Assembly: GCA_937901285.1 (NCBI GenBank)
Contig: CALCHI010000100.1
Span: 1-23,445 of the forward strand
Length of the DNA stretch: 23,445 nucleotides
Source of the DNA: UBA8437 sp003445035
Lineage (GTDB): Bacteria > Planctomycetota > Planctomycetia > Planctomycetales > Planctomycetaceae
Direction: 5' to 3'
The notes under the pieces were generated by a model. The model was not told where the DNA came from, ran no database searches, and saw only the letters and a list, made by a program, of their open reading frames with translations. Position 1 is the first letter of the stretch. Each line of letters begins with the position of its first letter. Made by a program: the position numbers and the translations under genes. Below, piece after piece: positions 1 through 7,072 of the stretch.

Positions 1-301
1 GAGGCATCGACTGCAACTTCGCAGCACCTTTTCCGGAAAGCGTCGCCGTGATCACACCACCACGGCCGACCCCTGCGGTTACCCGGAAGAACAGCCACCC
101 GTCGCGAGGCGACTCGAATCGAAACGCCTGCCGGTGATCATCCGGCAGGTCCTTCACGTCCAGCAGTTGCACGACAAAATTGTTCAGCACTCGAGGTTTC
201 TGGCTCAACGGAACCACCGCTGATTCAGCCGACACCTCCGCAACGAACACCAATGTCATCAGCAGCAATGCCGAGAACACGCGAACCACGAAAACAGGCA
301 T
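1..301 (-). CDS. Exported protein of unknown function (N-terminal 100 residues only)
   Basis: The gene runs off the left edge of the window. Reading from the ATG at 301 gives 100 codons without a stop. The first 24 or so residues form a signal peptide: MPVFVVRVFSALLLMTLVFV followed by AEVSA and a likely cleavage before ES. The visible mature part contains a segment FRFESPRDGWLFFRVTAG at about residues 60-77. It looks like the beta-sandwich start of large planctomycete exported proteins, but I cannot name a family. The ATG lies only 2 bases after the stop of the upstream Kelch gene, and that gene's GAG-TGA end sits at ribosome-binding distance, so translational coupling is likely. It is the last visible member of the leftward operon that includes the Kelch and sialidase-like genes. 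The function is not recognised. Confidence 0.75.
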   Translation of the reverse strand, partial: MPVFVVRVFSALLLMTLVFVAEVSAESAVVPLSQKPRVLNNFVVQLLDVKDLPDDHRQAFRFESPRDGWLFFRVTAGVGRGGVITATLSGKGAAKLQSMP

Positions 302-303
302 GT

Positions 304-1605
304 TCACTCCTGGCCCATGCGGCCGCTCCACAAGTCGTTGAAGCCGACCAGGGGTCCCCGTTCATCCGGGCCACTGGTCAGGTCAAGTCCACCGAACAGG
401 TACACGGCATCCCTCACCGCCGTCATCGCCGGAACCCGGCGAACACAGGGTCGCACGGCCGTCGGCCCGACCAGCTTGCCGCTGTTGTGCGGTTCGATCA
501 ACCGCCAGCGATGGGTTCTCAGATCCAACTGCCACAGGTCGTTCAACTGGGGGCTGTTTCCCGTCTCGCCACCGAACCCACCAAAAATGTACCAGTGATG
601 CCCGACGCGGGCCTGTCCCACCCCGTACCGGCCGAAGGGTCGAGTCCCCGGCTCAATCCGCTTGACCTGCCTGGCCAACACCGTCCAGCGTCCGGTCTTC
701 GGGTCAAACGCCCAGAGGTCGTTGTAGAACTGGGGCGAACGGTCCTCGGAATCTCGACCGCCCCAGAGGTAGATCCTTCCGTCGTACTCGGTCACCGCGG
801 GACAGTACCTCTTGGCCGGCCATGGCCGGCGTCGATCCTCCTCCCCCGTGCCGTGAATCGTCCAGCGTTTCGAATCGACATCGAAAGACCAGAGTTGGGG
901 GCTGAGAACCACGCGGTTGCGGTGGCCTCCCCATCCTCCAAAGAGGAAGATCCTGCGACCGATGACCGCGACTCCCATCGCCGCATCGGCGGCCGGCCGC
1001 GCGGCGTCGACCTGGGCCGGCTTGTTCAGCACTCGGCCGTCATTGGGTTCGAGCAACGTCCATCGCCGCGAGTCCGGCTGATAACTCCACAGATCGTTCA
1101 ACAGGCGGATCTTCCAACCCTTGGCCAGCGAAGTCAGGCCGCCGAAAAGGTAGAACGTTCCGTCGAGTTCGGCCCAGCAGGGCAGCACGCGGCCACCCGG
1201 CCGCCTGGCCGAAGGATCGAAGTCGGCCTGGCCGTTGTCCGCTTCGAGTTGCTGCCACCGACCTGTAGACAAGTCGAACCGCCACAGGTCATTCAGCGAT
1301 CCCATCGTCCTCAGATCAGCCGGACCGCTCGGCGGCCCGTATCGCGGATAAACTCCACCAAAAAGATACAACGACCGCTTGTACGCCAGCATCCCGTTCC
1401 ACGGATCACGCGGCACGGGCACCCCGGCACTCCCGGGCGCATGGGCCACCAGTTGCTTCCACGACCACGCCGATGTCCCCTCGGCGGCATCAGCCCCGAC
1501 AGGTGGAAACCCGGTGACCCCGCCAACAACCGCTCCGGCGGTCGCGTGCAGCCACCGACGACGCGACAATCGCCGGCCGTCCTGGCCGGTCTCTATTTGA
1601 CCCAC
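304..1605 (-). CDS. Tat-exported Kelch-repeat beta-propeller protein
   Basis: The protein is 433 residues. A twin-arginine signal (LSRRRWLHATAGAVVGG, about residues 13-29) predicts export in folded form. Six Kelch motifs follow. The di-glycine strands are LYLFGG (79-84), FYLFGG (151-156), IFLFGG (219-224), IYLWGG (278-283), WYIFGG (338-343) and VYLFGG (401-406). Most are followed by NDLW-F-D---RW--L. The last blade stops after NDLW and lacks its RW--L strand; the N-terminal WSWKQLV (47-53) can supply it, the usual ring closure of Kelch propellers. Translation starts at a GTG, with no better start nearby, and overlaps the end of the sialidase-like gene by 13 bases. Known Kelch propellers next to sialidases include the sialic acid mutarotase NanM, but generic planctomycete Kelch proteins look similar, so the activity is open. 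Confidence 0.88.
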   Translation of the reverse strand: MGQIETGQDGRRLSRRRWLHATAGAVVGGVTGFPPVGADAAEGTSAWSWKQLVAHAPGSAGVPVPRDPWNGMLAYKRSLYLFGGVYPRYGPPSGPADLRTMGSLNDLWRFDLSTGRWQQLEADNGQADFDPSARRPGGRVLPCWAELDGTFYLFGGLTSLAKGWKIRLLNDLWSYQPDSRRWTLLEPNDGRVLNKPAQVDAARPAADAAMGVAVIGRRIFLFGGWGGHRNRVVLSPQLWSFDVDSKRWTIHGTGEEDRRRPWPAKRYCPAVTEYDGRIYLWGGRDSEDRSPQFYNDLWAFDPKTGRWTVLARQVKRIEPGTRPFGRYGVGQARVGHHWYIFGGFGGETGNSPQLNDLWQLDLRTHRWRLIEPHNSGKLVGPTAVRPCVRRVPAMTAVRDAVYLFGGLDLTSGPDERGPLVGFNDLWSGRMGQE

Positions 1606-2777
1606 GCCGGCACCTCGCCGTCACCGGTGCTTTTGCCTTCGAGGACCCAGGCCAGATTGAACCGTGCCATGGTCGACCCCCCGTTGCCCTCGAAATGCAG
1701 GAAGGCGGTCCCCTCGGTTGAGGTCCCGGGCCTGCCGGCGGTGACCGACGAATAGGCGAAACGGCCGGCTTCGACCTGCCGCTTGATCGGCCATCTCTTC
1801 CCTCCGTCGAAACTCGCCCACACCGTCCCGTGATCCCGCCCGGTCGGGCTGTCGCAGTTGGTGTAGAGCAGGATGTCCCGTCCGACCACCGGCAACCGGA
1901 CCAGCCCAGCCATGCAACCGTAATTGGAGTTCTGCGGCCCGTCGGGGAGGATCTTGACGAATGTCAGCCCCTTCCAGGTCGCCCCTCCATCGTCGCTCAA
2001 GGCCGACCATCGACGACGCGGATTCTTACCCTCGGGAGCCCAATGACGCCGCGAGTTGTAGTAGATCCGTCCGTCGGAGAGTTCGGCGACCGTCGCTTCG
2101 CCGGTCCCCATGGCCGGGAAGGGAGCACTCGTCTGCCAGGTCTTGCCACCATCGTCGCTGAAGACCGCGTTGGTGTAGTGGTTGGGCCACCGTGCCCGCT
2201 CGTTCTTTCCGGCGTACCAGCGAGACGGCCTCAGCAAACGCCCCTTGTGCTTGCCTCGACGCAGAGTGATTCCATGCTCGTTCATGTGCATCGCCGGCAC
2301 ATTCCCCTTGGGATCGGGCTTGATCACCGCCTGGACCTTCGACCAGGTTTTTCCGTGGTCCTTACTGCGGAACACTTCCAACGGGGCGGGGGGGTGTTGT
2401 TTCTCGGCAAAGGCGATGATGTGACCGGTGGACTCATCGACGGTCAGTCCGCCGCTCTGGAGTGCCGGATTGGCGATCGTGATCTCTTTGCCCCACGTTT
2501 TACCACCGTCCTCGCTTCGCTTCACCCGCAGGCTTCGACTGCCCCAACTGGCCACCACGGTGCCGTCGACAGCCACCACCACGTTGGGAAATCGTTCGCC
2601 GGTGAAGACCCTGCCCATCTCCAGCCGGGCCTTGCCCAGGTGCGGCTTCAGGCCCGCTTCGGAGTTGTGACCAGCCGCGGTCTTGGAGACGGCCTTCTCC
2701 GCCAGCGCCGCCGACGCGTTCAGAAGAAGAACTCCGGAGAACAGGACAGACAACAGGATGCTGCGGACGGTGTTCAT
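1593..2777 (-). CDS. Exported sialidase-like (BNR/Asp-box) six-bladed propeller
   Basis: The protein is 394 residues with a signal peptide at 1-26 (core ILLSVLFSGVLLLNASAALA). Five Asp boxes mark the propeller: SEDGGKTW (88), SKDHGKTW (138), SDDGGKTW (207), SDDGGATW (261) and SFDGGKRW (322). Several GH33 landmarks have counterparts. R62 lies in ERFPNV, the site of the FRIP arginine. E227 lies in GEATVAEL, R243/R244 in YYNSRR, and R314 in GRDHGTVWASFDGG. Y342 lies in FAYSSV and E363 in FLHFEG. The segment that normally carries the acid/base Asp, between FRIP and the first Asp box, is shortened here to SRSLRVKRS. Sialidase activity is therefore uncertain. The gene lies 175 bases downstream of the esterase gene, and its stop overlaps the GTG start of the Kelch gene. 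Confidence 0.85.
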   Translation of the reverse strand: MNTVRSILLSVLFSGVLLLNASAALAEKAVSKTAAGHNSEAGLKPHLGKARLEMGRVFTGERFPNVVVAVDGTVVASWGSRSLRVKRSEDGGKTWGKEITIANPALQSGGLTVDESTGHIIAFAEKQHPPAPLEVFRSKDHGKTWSKVQAVIKPDPKGNVPAMHMNEHGITLRRGKHKGRLLRPSRWYAGKNERARWPNHYTNAVFSDDGGKTWQTSAPFPAMGTGEATVAELSDGRIYYNSRRHWAPEGKNPRRRWSALSDDGGATWKGLTFVKILPDGPQNSNYGCMAGLVRLPVVGRDILLYTNCDSPTGRDHGTVWASFDGGKRWPIKRQVEAGRFAYSSVTAGRPGTSTEGTAFLHFEGNGGSTMARFNLAWVLEGKSTGDGEVPAWVK

Positions 2778-2867
2778 GATGATCGGTTGTGTCCGTGGAG
2801 GATGTGGATCGAGGTGATGTCCCGGCGGTCATTCCGTGAAACCGAGTCGACGCCACGACGAGGATCC

Positions 2868-2882
2868 CGGTCGCAGCGACCG
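2868..2882. other. Perfect 15-base palindrome between esterase and sialidase-like genes
   Basis: CGGTCGC and GCGACCG flank a single central A. The site lies about 70 bases after the esterase stop and about 90 bases before the sialidase-like start. There is no T-run on either side, so it is not a classic intrinsic terminator. It could be an operator, an intercistronic processing stem or chance in GC-rich DNA. Confidence 0.35.
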
Positions 2883-2952
2883 CAACAGTATGTCAGGTTT
2901 CTGCGGCCTAGTCTCATCAACCGCCGATGGCCGTGACGACCGGAGGACTTCG

Positions 2953-4758
2953 CTACGGATCCGGCAACGTCCAGCGAAGATCGCGGAATCGTGGCCGTGA
3001 CCCCGACCACCTCTTGCTGCCAACCAAACGGCCGTCGCGGCTGTCGAAATAGGCTCGGAAGCCCAACTGGTCAGCATGGTCCCACGAAGCCAATGTCGAC
3101 TTGCCGTCCGGGGTTTTGAACGCCGACACCGGCAATATCACGGGTTGCCAGCGATCACCACCGTCCAGATCGACCACGGCCACCGTGTCACGCTGACGAC
3201 CGCGATATCCGCGAAAGACGTTCTCATTGACGACCACCACCAGCCTGTTCGCCCGGCTCACCTTCACATCAAACGTCAACCGGGCCCCCGTCGGTCCTCG
3301 CCACTTGGGATCGGTGATCTTCCTTGTCCAGAACTGCCAGTGATGGGGATTGTCGGCCGAAAGCAGATACCAGTCCTGGAAACCCCGCGAGAAGTCATCG
3401 ATCTGTGACGACACCCGGTCGGTTGCCGAGGCGCCTCCGACAGACAGATCCTCGGGCGCGGCCGTGTGCAGCATCCCCGTGATGCCGAGGGTCGATGTCG
3501 GCCGTGCAAACTGGACCGCTTCAGGCCGCTTTAGCCGGTAGTGCACGTTGGCCACGGCGAACAGGGGCTGTTCGGCAGACAGGATCGGCAATTCCGCCGT
3601 CCACCTGTTGCCGTTTCTTCCCACCGATGCCGTTCGCCAGAAGCGAGCCTGCGGGTCGGGGTCGACCGAGTAGAGGATGTGCACACGATCGATCGGATGA
3701 GACGGATCGGGCGTGACCGACAGGCGGGGAACCCCCTTCACGCTCAGCCGCGAAACCGGCGTGTCCGGAAAGCGAAACGTCCCCTTCAGGTGCTGGTCGA
3801 TCCACAACGGACAGGCAACGGCAAACTCGGGCGTGAACCGGTGATTCAGGTGAACGGCAAAGGCGTAACGGACCTGGGACGAGGGGATCAGCCGACCGGT
3901 GCGGAACGTGTCGTCCATAATGCCGTGGAAATCGTTGGTGGCCCCCAGCCAGAGCAGGGGAGCCTTGATGTGCGATGCGTACGACTGAAATCCCAGCGTG
4001 GCACGAAACAGTCCGACGTCCCCCCTGGGAACCCGAGGCCGCTGCTGGGGAAGCAACGCCCACCGCATCGTGCGAAACCCCTGTCCGCCGGCCGAGGGCA
4101 CCGCAACCCGGACCCGCCGATCGGTCCCGGCAACGTAGACCGTCAGGTTGCCGCCCATCGAGTGTCCATAAACCCCCAGTCGGTTCGCATTGACCTCGGG
4201 TTGACGCTCGAGAAACGTCAGCCCACGTCGGGCCGCCAGGGTCAGCAGGTACCAGTTGTTGTTGCGAGGCGATTCGACCGGATCCAGGAACTTCTCACCG
4301 GGTTTCAGGTTGAAATACCCCGGCACGTTCTTTTGCGTGGGGTCGACGGCTCCCCAGTCGGTGTTCGGATCGCCCGGCCGGGCCTGCTCCATCTCGCGCC
4401 CACCCCAGTTGATCGACAGGCAGGCGTAACCCCGTCCCGCGTAGTACTTCACCTCGTGCAGAAAAGCCCGCTGACCACCACCATGAAGATGCAGCAACCC
4501 GGGCAGATCTCGGCCCGATTTCGGAAAGGCATAAAACCCCGCCAACCGGGCCTTGCGATTCTTGAACGTGCCGACGTGGAAAGTGACGTAGCGAAGACGG
4601 AGGCCGTCTTCTTCCCATTCGCGGACCACGCGGGTCTCGAGCGGATCAGCCGTCGGATCGAAGTCCGCGGCCATCTCGGCCACGGTCTTCGGCACGGACT
4701 CTTCAGCCCATCCGATCGCCGGCACCACCCCTAGCAGCAACAGAACCAGGACTCTCAC
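2953..4758 (-). CDS. Exported acetyl-xylan-esterase-like alpha/beta hydrolase with C-terminal beta-sandwich
   Basis: The protein is 601 residues with a signal peptide at 1-18 (MRVLVLLLLGVVPAIGWA). The alpha/beta-hydrolase domain spans about 45-330. HGGG at 92-95 forms the oxyanion region. GHSMGG places the nucleophile at Ser200. Asp276 in ATNDFHG and His303 or His306 in AVHLNHRF are the likely acid and base. This pattern fits dienelactone-hydrolase/acetyl-xylan-esterase-type enzymes (inferred role: removing ester groups from polysaccharides). Residues about 450-601 (from DDFSRGFQDWYLL onwards) look like a jelly-roll carbohydrate-binding module, by pattern only. It is the promoter-proximal gene of the leftward cluster. 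A 210-base divergent region separates it from the RidA-like gene, and that region contains a TCGGCT/AGCCGA inverted repeat at 4793-4819. The substrate is unknown. Confidence 0.85.
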   Translation of the reverse strand: MRVLVLLLLGVVPAIGWAEESVPKTVAEMAADFDPTADPLETRVVREWEEDGLRLRYVTFHVGTFKNRKARLAGFYAFPKSGRDLPGLLHLHGGGQRAFLHEVKYYAGRGYACLSINWGGREMEQARPGDPNTDWGAVDPTQKNVPGYFNLKPGEKFLDPVESPRNNNWYLLTLAARRGLTFLERQPEVNANRLGVYGHSMGGNLTVYVAGTDRRVRVAVPSAGGQGFRTMRWALLPQQRPRVPRGDVGLFRATLGFQSYASHIKAPLLWLGATNDFHGIMDDTFRTGRLIPSSQVRYAFAVHLNHRFTPEFAVACPLWIDQHLKGTFRFPDTPVSRLSVKGVPRLSVTPDPSHPIDRVHILYSVDPDPQARFWRTASVGRNGNRWTAELPILSAEQPLFAVANVHYRLKRPEAVQFARPTSTLGITGMLHTAAPEDLSVGGASATDRVSSQIDDFSRGFQDWYLLSADNPHHWQFWTRKITDPKWRGPTGARLTFDVKVSRANRLVVVVNENVFRGYRGRQRDTVAVVDLDGGDRWQPVILPVSAFKTPDGKSTLASWDHADQLGFRAYFDSRDGRLVGSKRWSGSRPRFRDLRWTLPDP

Positions 4759-4894
4759 GTGCCGAACCTCAGTGAAAACCGTTCGGGATCCTTCGGCTCG
4801 CGGTTTCTTCTCCAGCCGAGAGATCGATCACATCGGCGAGCTTGTCCACCATCGGAAATCTCGACTTTCATGTGGGCGAGGCCAGGCTGACGGT

Positions 4895-4922
4895 TTGCCT
4901 GCGTCCTCGACCCCAGTCTAAT
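4895..4922 (+). promoter_or_regulatory. Candidate sigma-70-type promoter for the RidA-like gene
   Basis: TTGCCT at 4895-4900 (4 of 6 bases of the -35 consensus) and TCTAAT at 4917-4922 (5 of 6 of the -10 consensus) are 16 bases apart. Transcription from here would give a leader of roughly 40 bases. Planctomycete promoters are poorly characterised, so this is a pattern match only. Confidence 0.35.
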
Positions 4923-4958
4923 CGGGAGCAGTCCGATTCTCTCTACCACCCGACCGCC

Positions 4959-4963
4959 AGAGG
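4959..4963 (+). promoter_or_regulatory. Ribosome-binding site of the RidA-like gene
   Basis: AGAGG lies 5 bases before the ATG at 4969, which supports that start. Confidence 0.55.
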
Positions 4964-4968
4964 CAACC

Positions 4969-5355
4969 ATGGCCCCGCAACGACTCGGCTTCGAAGACAT
5001 CTACCCGTCCGGACCTCACTACAGTCGCGGAGTCCGTGCCGGCAACACGCTCTACCTCGCCGGCTGCACTGCCAACAGTTCACCAGCCGAGAACGGCAGC
5101 TCGATGGAACAACTCGACGCGATCCTCGATCGGCTGGTCCGGATGGTCGAAGCCGAGGGGGGACGAGCCGCTGACATCGTCAAGCTGAGCACTTACGTGG
5201 CCAATCCCGGTGACTGGTTCCCCTTCGACGGAGACCAGGTCGAGATCTTCCACAAGCACTTCGGCGAGGACTACCCGGTCAACACGATCGTCGGCGTCGA
5301 ATTCCTGACACCCAACGTGCTGCTGGAAATCGATGCGATCGCGGTACTGGACTAG
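4969..5355 (+). CDS. RidA/YjgF/UK114-family protein lacking the catalytic arginine
   Basis: The protein is 128 residues, the usual length for one Rid domain, with no signal peptide, so it is cytoplasmic. It shows the family order: YPSGPHYSRGVRAGNTLYLAG (12-32), a helix QLDAILDRLVRMVEAEGG (48-65), DIVKLSTYV (69-77) and LLEIDAIAVLD at the end. RidA enzymes hydrolyse reactive enamine/imine intermediates from PLP enzymes and form trimers with active sites between subunits. In E. coli RidA, Arg105 in the PAR-T-V motif binds the substrate carboxylate. Here the matching segment is YPVNTIVGV and residue 105 is Asn, while Glu120 is kept. It therefore probably belongs to a Rid branch without the classical imine deaminase activity. 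Its TAG stop overlaps the stop of the convergent gene on the other strand. Confidence 0.9.
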   Translation: MAPQRLGFEDIYPSGPHYSRGVRAGNTLYLAGCTANSSPAENGSSMEQLDAILDRLVRMVEAEGGRAADIVKLSTYVANPGDWFPFDGDQVEIFHKHFGEDYPVNTIVGVEFLTPNVLLEIDAIAVLD

Positions 5356-6980
5356 CGACCCGCCGCAGCGTGCTTCACCGACACCACGAAGTCGAAACCG
5401 GTTATCAACTTGTCCCCTTGGCCCGAATCGTGAGCCAGGACGACCTTCAGCAGGTTGACCCCGGGCTTGAGCCATGAGTGCTTCAAGCGGAAGACGTATC
5501 GGTGGAAGGGGCCGCAGGGACGTCCCTCCCTGGGGTTCTGGCCATCCGCATCGAACGTTCGCTTGACGGTGGCCGAGGGAATCACGTTCCCGTTGATTTC
5601 AAGAGCCAAGCGGTCGCCGTCAGACTGGCCCCGTGACTTGAACTGCATTGTCAGGGTACGGGCGGGTTTCGGGCTGGTCTCGAACAGACGGATGCCGGTG
5701 ACATCCCCCTTGGCTCCGTCCTTGCGTTCGAAAGCGATCCGCTGGGCCTTCGCCACACCGCTTTCAGAATAGATCTGCCAGAGGGGATAGAAGAGATACT
5801 GTCGCGACCGGGCATCCAAACCGTCGGGATTCTTCAACTCGGTCAACCAGCCCAGCGTTTTGGGCCAACCGTCGGCCAGGCCTCGTGAGTCTCCGCCGTC
5901 AGTCCATCGCCGCCAGTTGTACTGGTAGTTGTAGGTCGAGAGTCCGGCCGCACCACTGGCATAGAACCCACGGGCCAACGCCCGGTAATGCGGCCGGGTG
6001 ATGTTTTCGGGATGATTCACCTGGATCAACGGGTGAATCGTCGGGTAGACCTTGCAGCCGGTCCCCTGGCAAAGGGCCACGTACTGGTCGACGGCGATGT
6101 TGAAGTCCGAGAAGAAGAAGTCCGACGGACAGATGTAGTCGACCAGACGCTCCTGGATCCAAGCTTTCACGTCGAATCCCAGGCGGCGGCATTCGGTCAG
6201 CGTCTGGGGAATCCGCGCCGACAACAGCAACTTCTTACGGCCGCGTTTCTTCGCCGCCCCATCGACCAACGACCGAATCTTGCGGGTCATGTCGGTCAAC
6301 AACGGCGCGTTCTTGACCGCTTCGTTGCTGTCAAACATGTGACACCATCGCATGTAGTCCAGTTCGATTCCGTCGACGTCATACCGCTGGAGCACCTCGG
6401 CAACGAAAGCCACGACCTTGTCCCGCACCCTGGCGTGCTTGTAGTCCAGTGCGCCGGGATACCCGTCGAGCCGCAACTCGGGATTCTCGACGTAGAACGT
6501 GGCCTTCCGTGCGATCCCGTGACGGTCGTTCATCCGCAAGCAGACCAGGAACTGCATGCCGTGCTTGCGGCACCGATCTCGCAGGATCTTGACCTGGTCA
6601 AATCCGGCTTCATGCAAGGCACCGAAACCGGGAGAAATCTCGCGGATCCGTGCGTCGTAGCCAGCTGCCTGGAATCCCGGAGCCGGAGAATCGAACCGGG
6701 CCCACGCGCAGTAGACGAACCGATCAATGCCGGCCCGTGCGTGCTCGTCGACACCATCCTCGATCACCTTGCGGACCGTTGCCGCGTCCAGCGACAGCTT
6801 CATCCGCTTTCGCATCATCAACTGCGACCGCCACATGCTCTGCTCGTCCCAGTTGATCATCACCTTCACCGACCGCTCGACCGGATCGGGCTCGACCGCG
6901 GTCGACGTAGAACCGACCAACAGCAGGCAGGCAGTCAGCGCCACCAGGAAACCATCGAAGTTCCTCAGATCATTTCGCAT
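5352..6980 (-). CDS. Exported family-10-like glycosyl hydrolase (GHL10-type TIM barrel)
   Basis: The ATG at 6980 is preferred over the in-frame ATG at 6986 because GGA then lies 6 bases upstream; the difference is two residues. The product is 542 residues with an N-terminal signal peptide (core FLVALTACLLLVGSTSTA). The barrel covers about residues 36-385. It includes GIDRFVYCAWARFDS, MQFLVCLRMNDRHG and the signature YDVDGIELDYMRW near residue 205, whose Glu and Asp are candidate active-site acids. VDYICPSDFFFSDF follows near 285. This is the pattern of the putative glycosyl-hydrolase-like 10 family, whose substrates are mostly unknown. The last ~140 residues form a beta-sandwich-like tail containing FHRYVFRLKHSWLKPGVNLL. 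It lies 92 bases downstream of the epoxide-hydrolase-like gene and may be cotranscribed with it. Its stop shares the CTAG at 5352-5355 with the RidA-like gene. Confidence 0.83.
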   Translation of the reverse strand: MRNDLRNFDGFLVALTACLLLVGSTSTAVEPDPVERSVKVMINWDEQSMWRSQLMMRKRMKLSLDAATVRKVIEDGVDEHARAGIDRFVYCAWARFDSPAPGFQAAGYDARIREISPGFGALHEAGFDQVKILRDRCRKHGMQFLVCLRMNDRHGIARKATFYVENPELRLDGYPGALDYKHARVRDKVVAFVAEVLQRYDVDGIELDYMRWCHMFDSNEAVKNAPLLTDMTRKIRSLVDGAAKKRGRKKLLLSARIPQTLTECRRLGFDVKAWIQERLVDYICPSDFFFSDFNIAVDQYVALCQGTGCKVYPTIHPLIQVNHPENITRPHYRALARGFYASGAAGLSTYNYQYNWRRWTDGGDSRGLADGWPKTLGWLTELKNPDGLDARSRQYLFYPLWQIYSESGVAKAQRIAFERKDGAKGDVTGIRLFETSPKPARTLTMQFKSRGQSDGDRLALEINGNVIPSATVKRTFDADGQNPREGRPCGPFHRYVFRLKHSWLKPGVNLLKVVLAHDSGQGDKLITGFDFVVSVKHAAAGR

Positions 6981-7072
6981 GATCATTCCATCCGAATTCG
7001 TGTCGTGGGCCCAATGCAGAATCCACTGGCACTATGCGAGTGTCGGCAACGCAACTCAAGCCAGGGAACGAT

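Noticed and set aside
253..1755. 500-codon open frame on the plus strand opposite the Kelch and sialidase-like genes
   Set aside because: It has no domain pattern, is rich in Arg and Pro as GC-rich antisense frames are, and covers two well-supported genes on the other strand.
1830..2936. 368-codon plus-strand open frame
   Set aside because: It is the antisense of the sialidase-like gene and shows no recognisable protein features.
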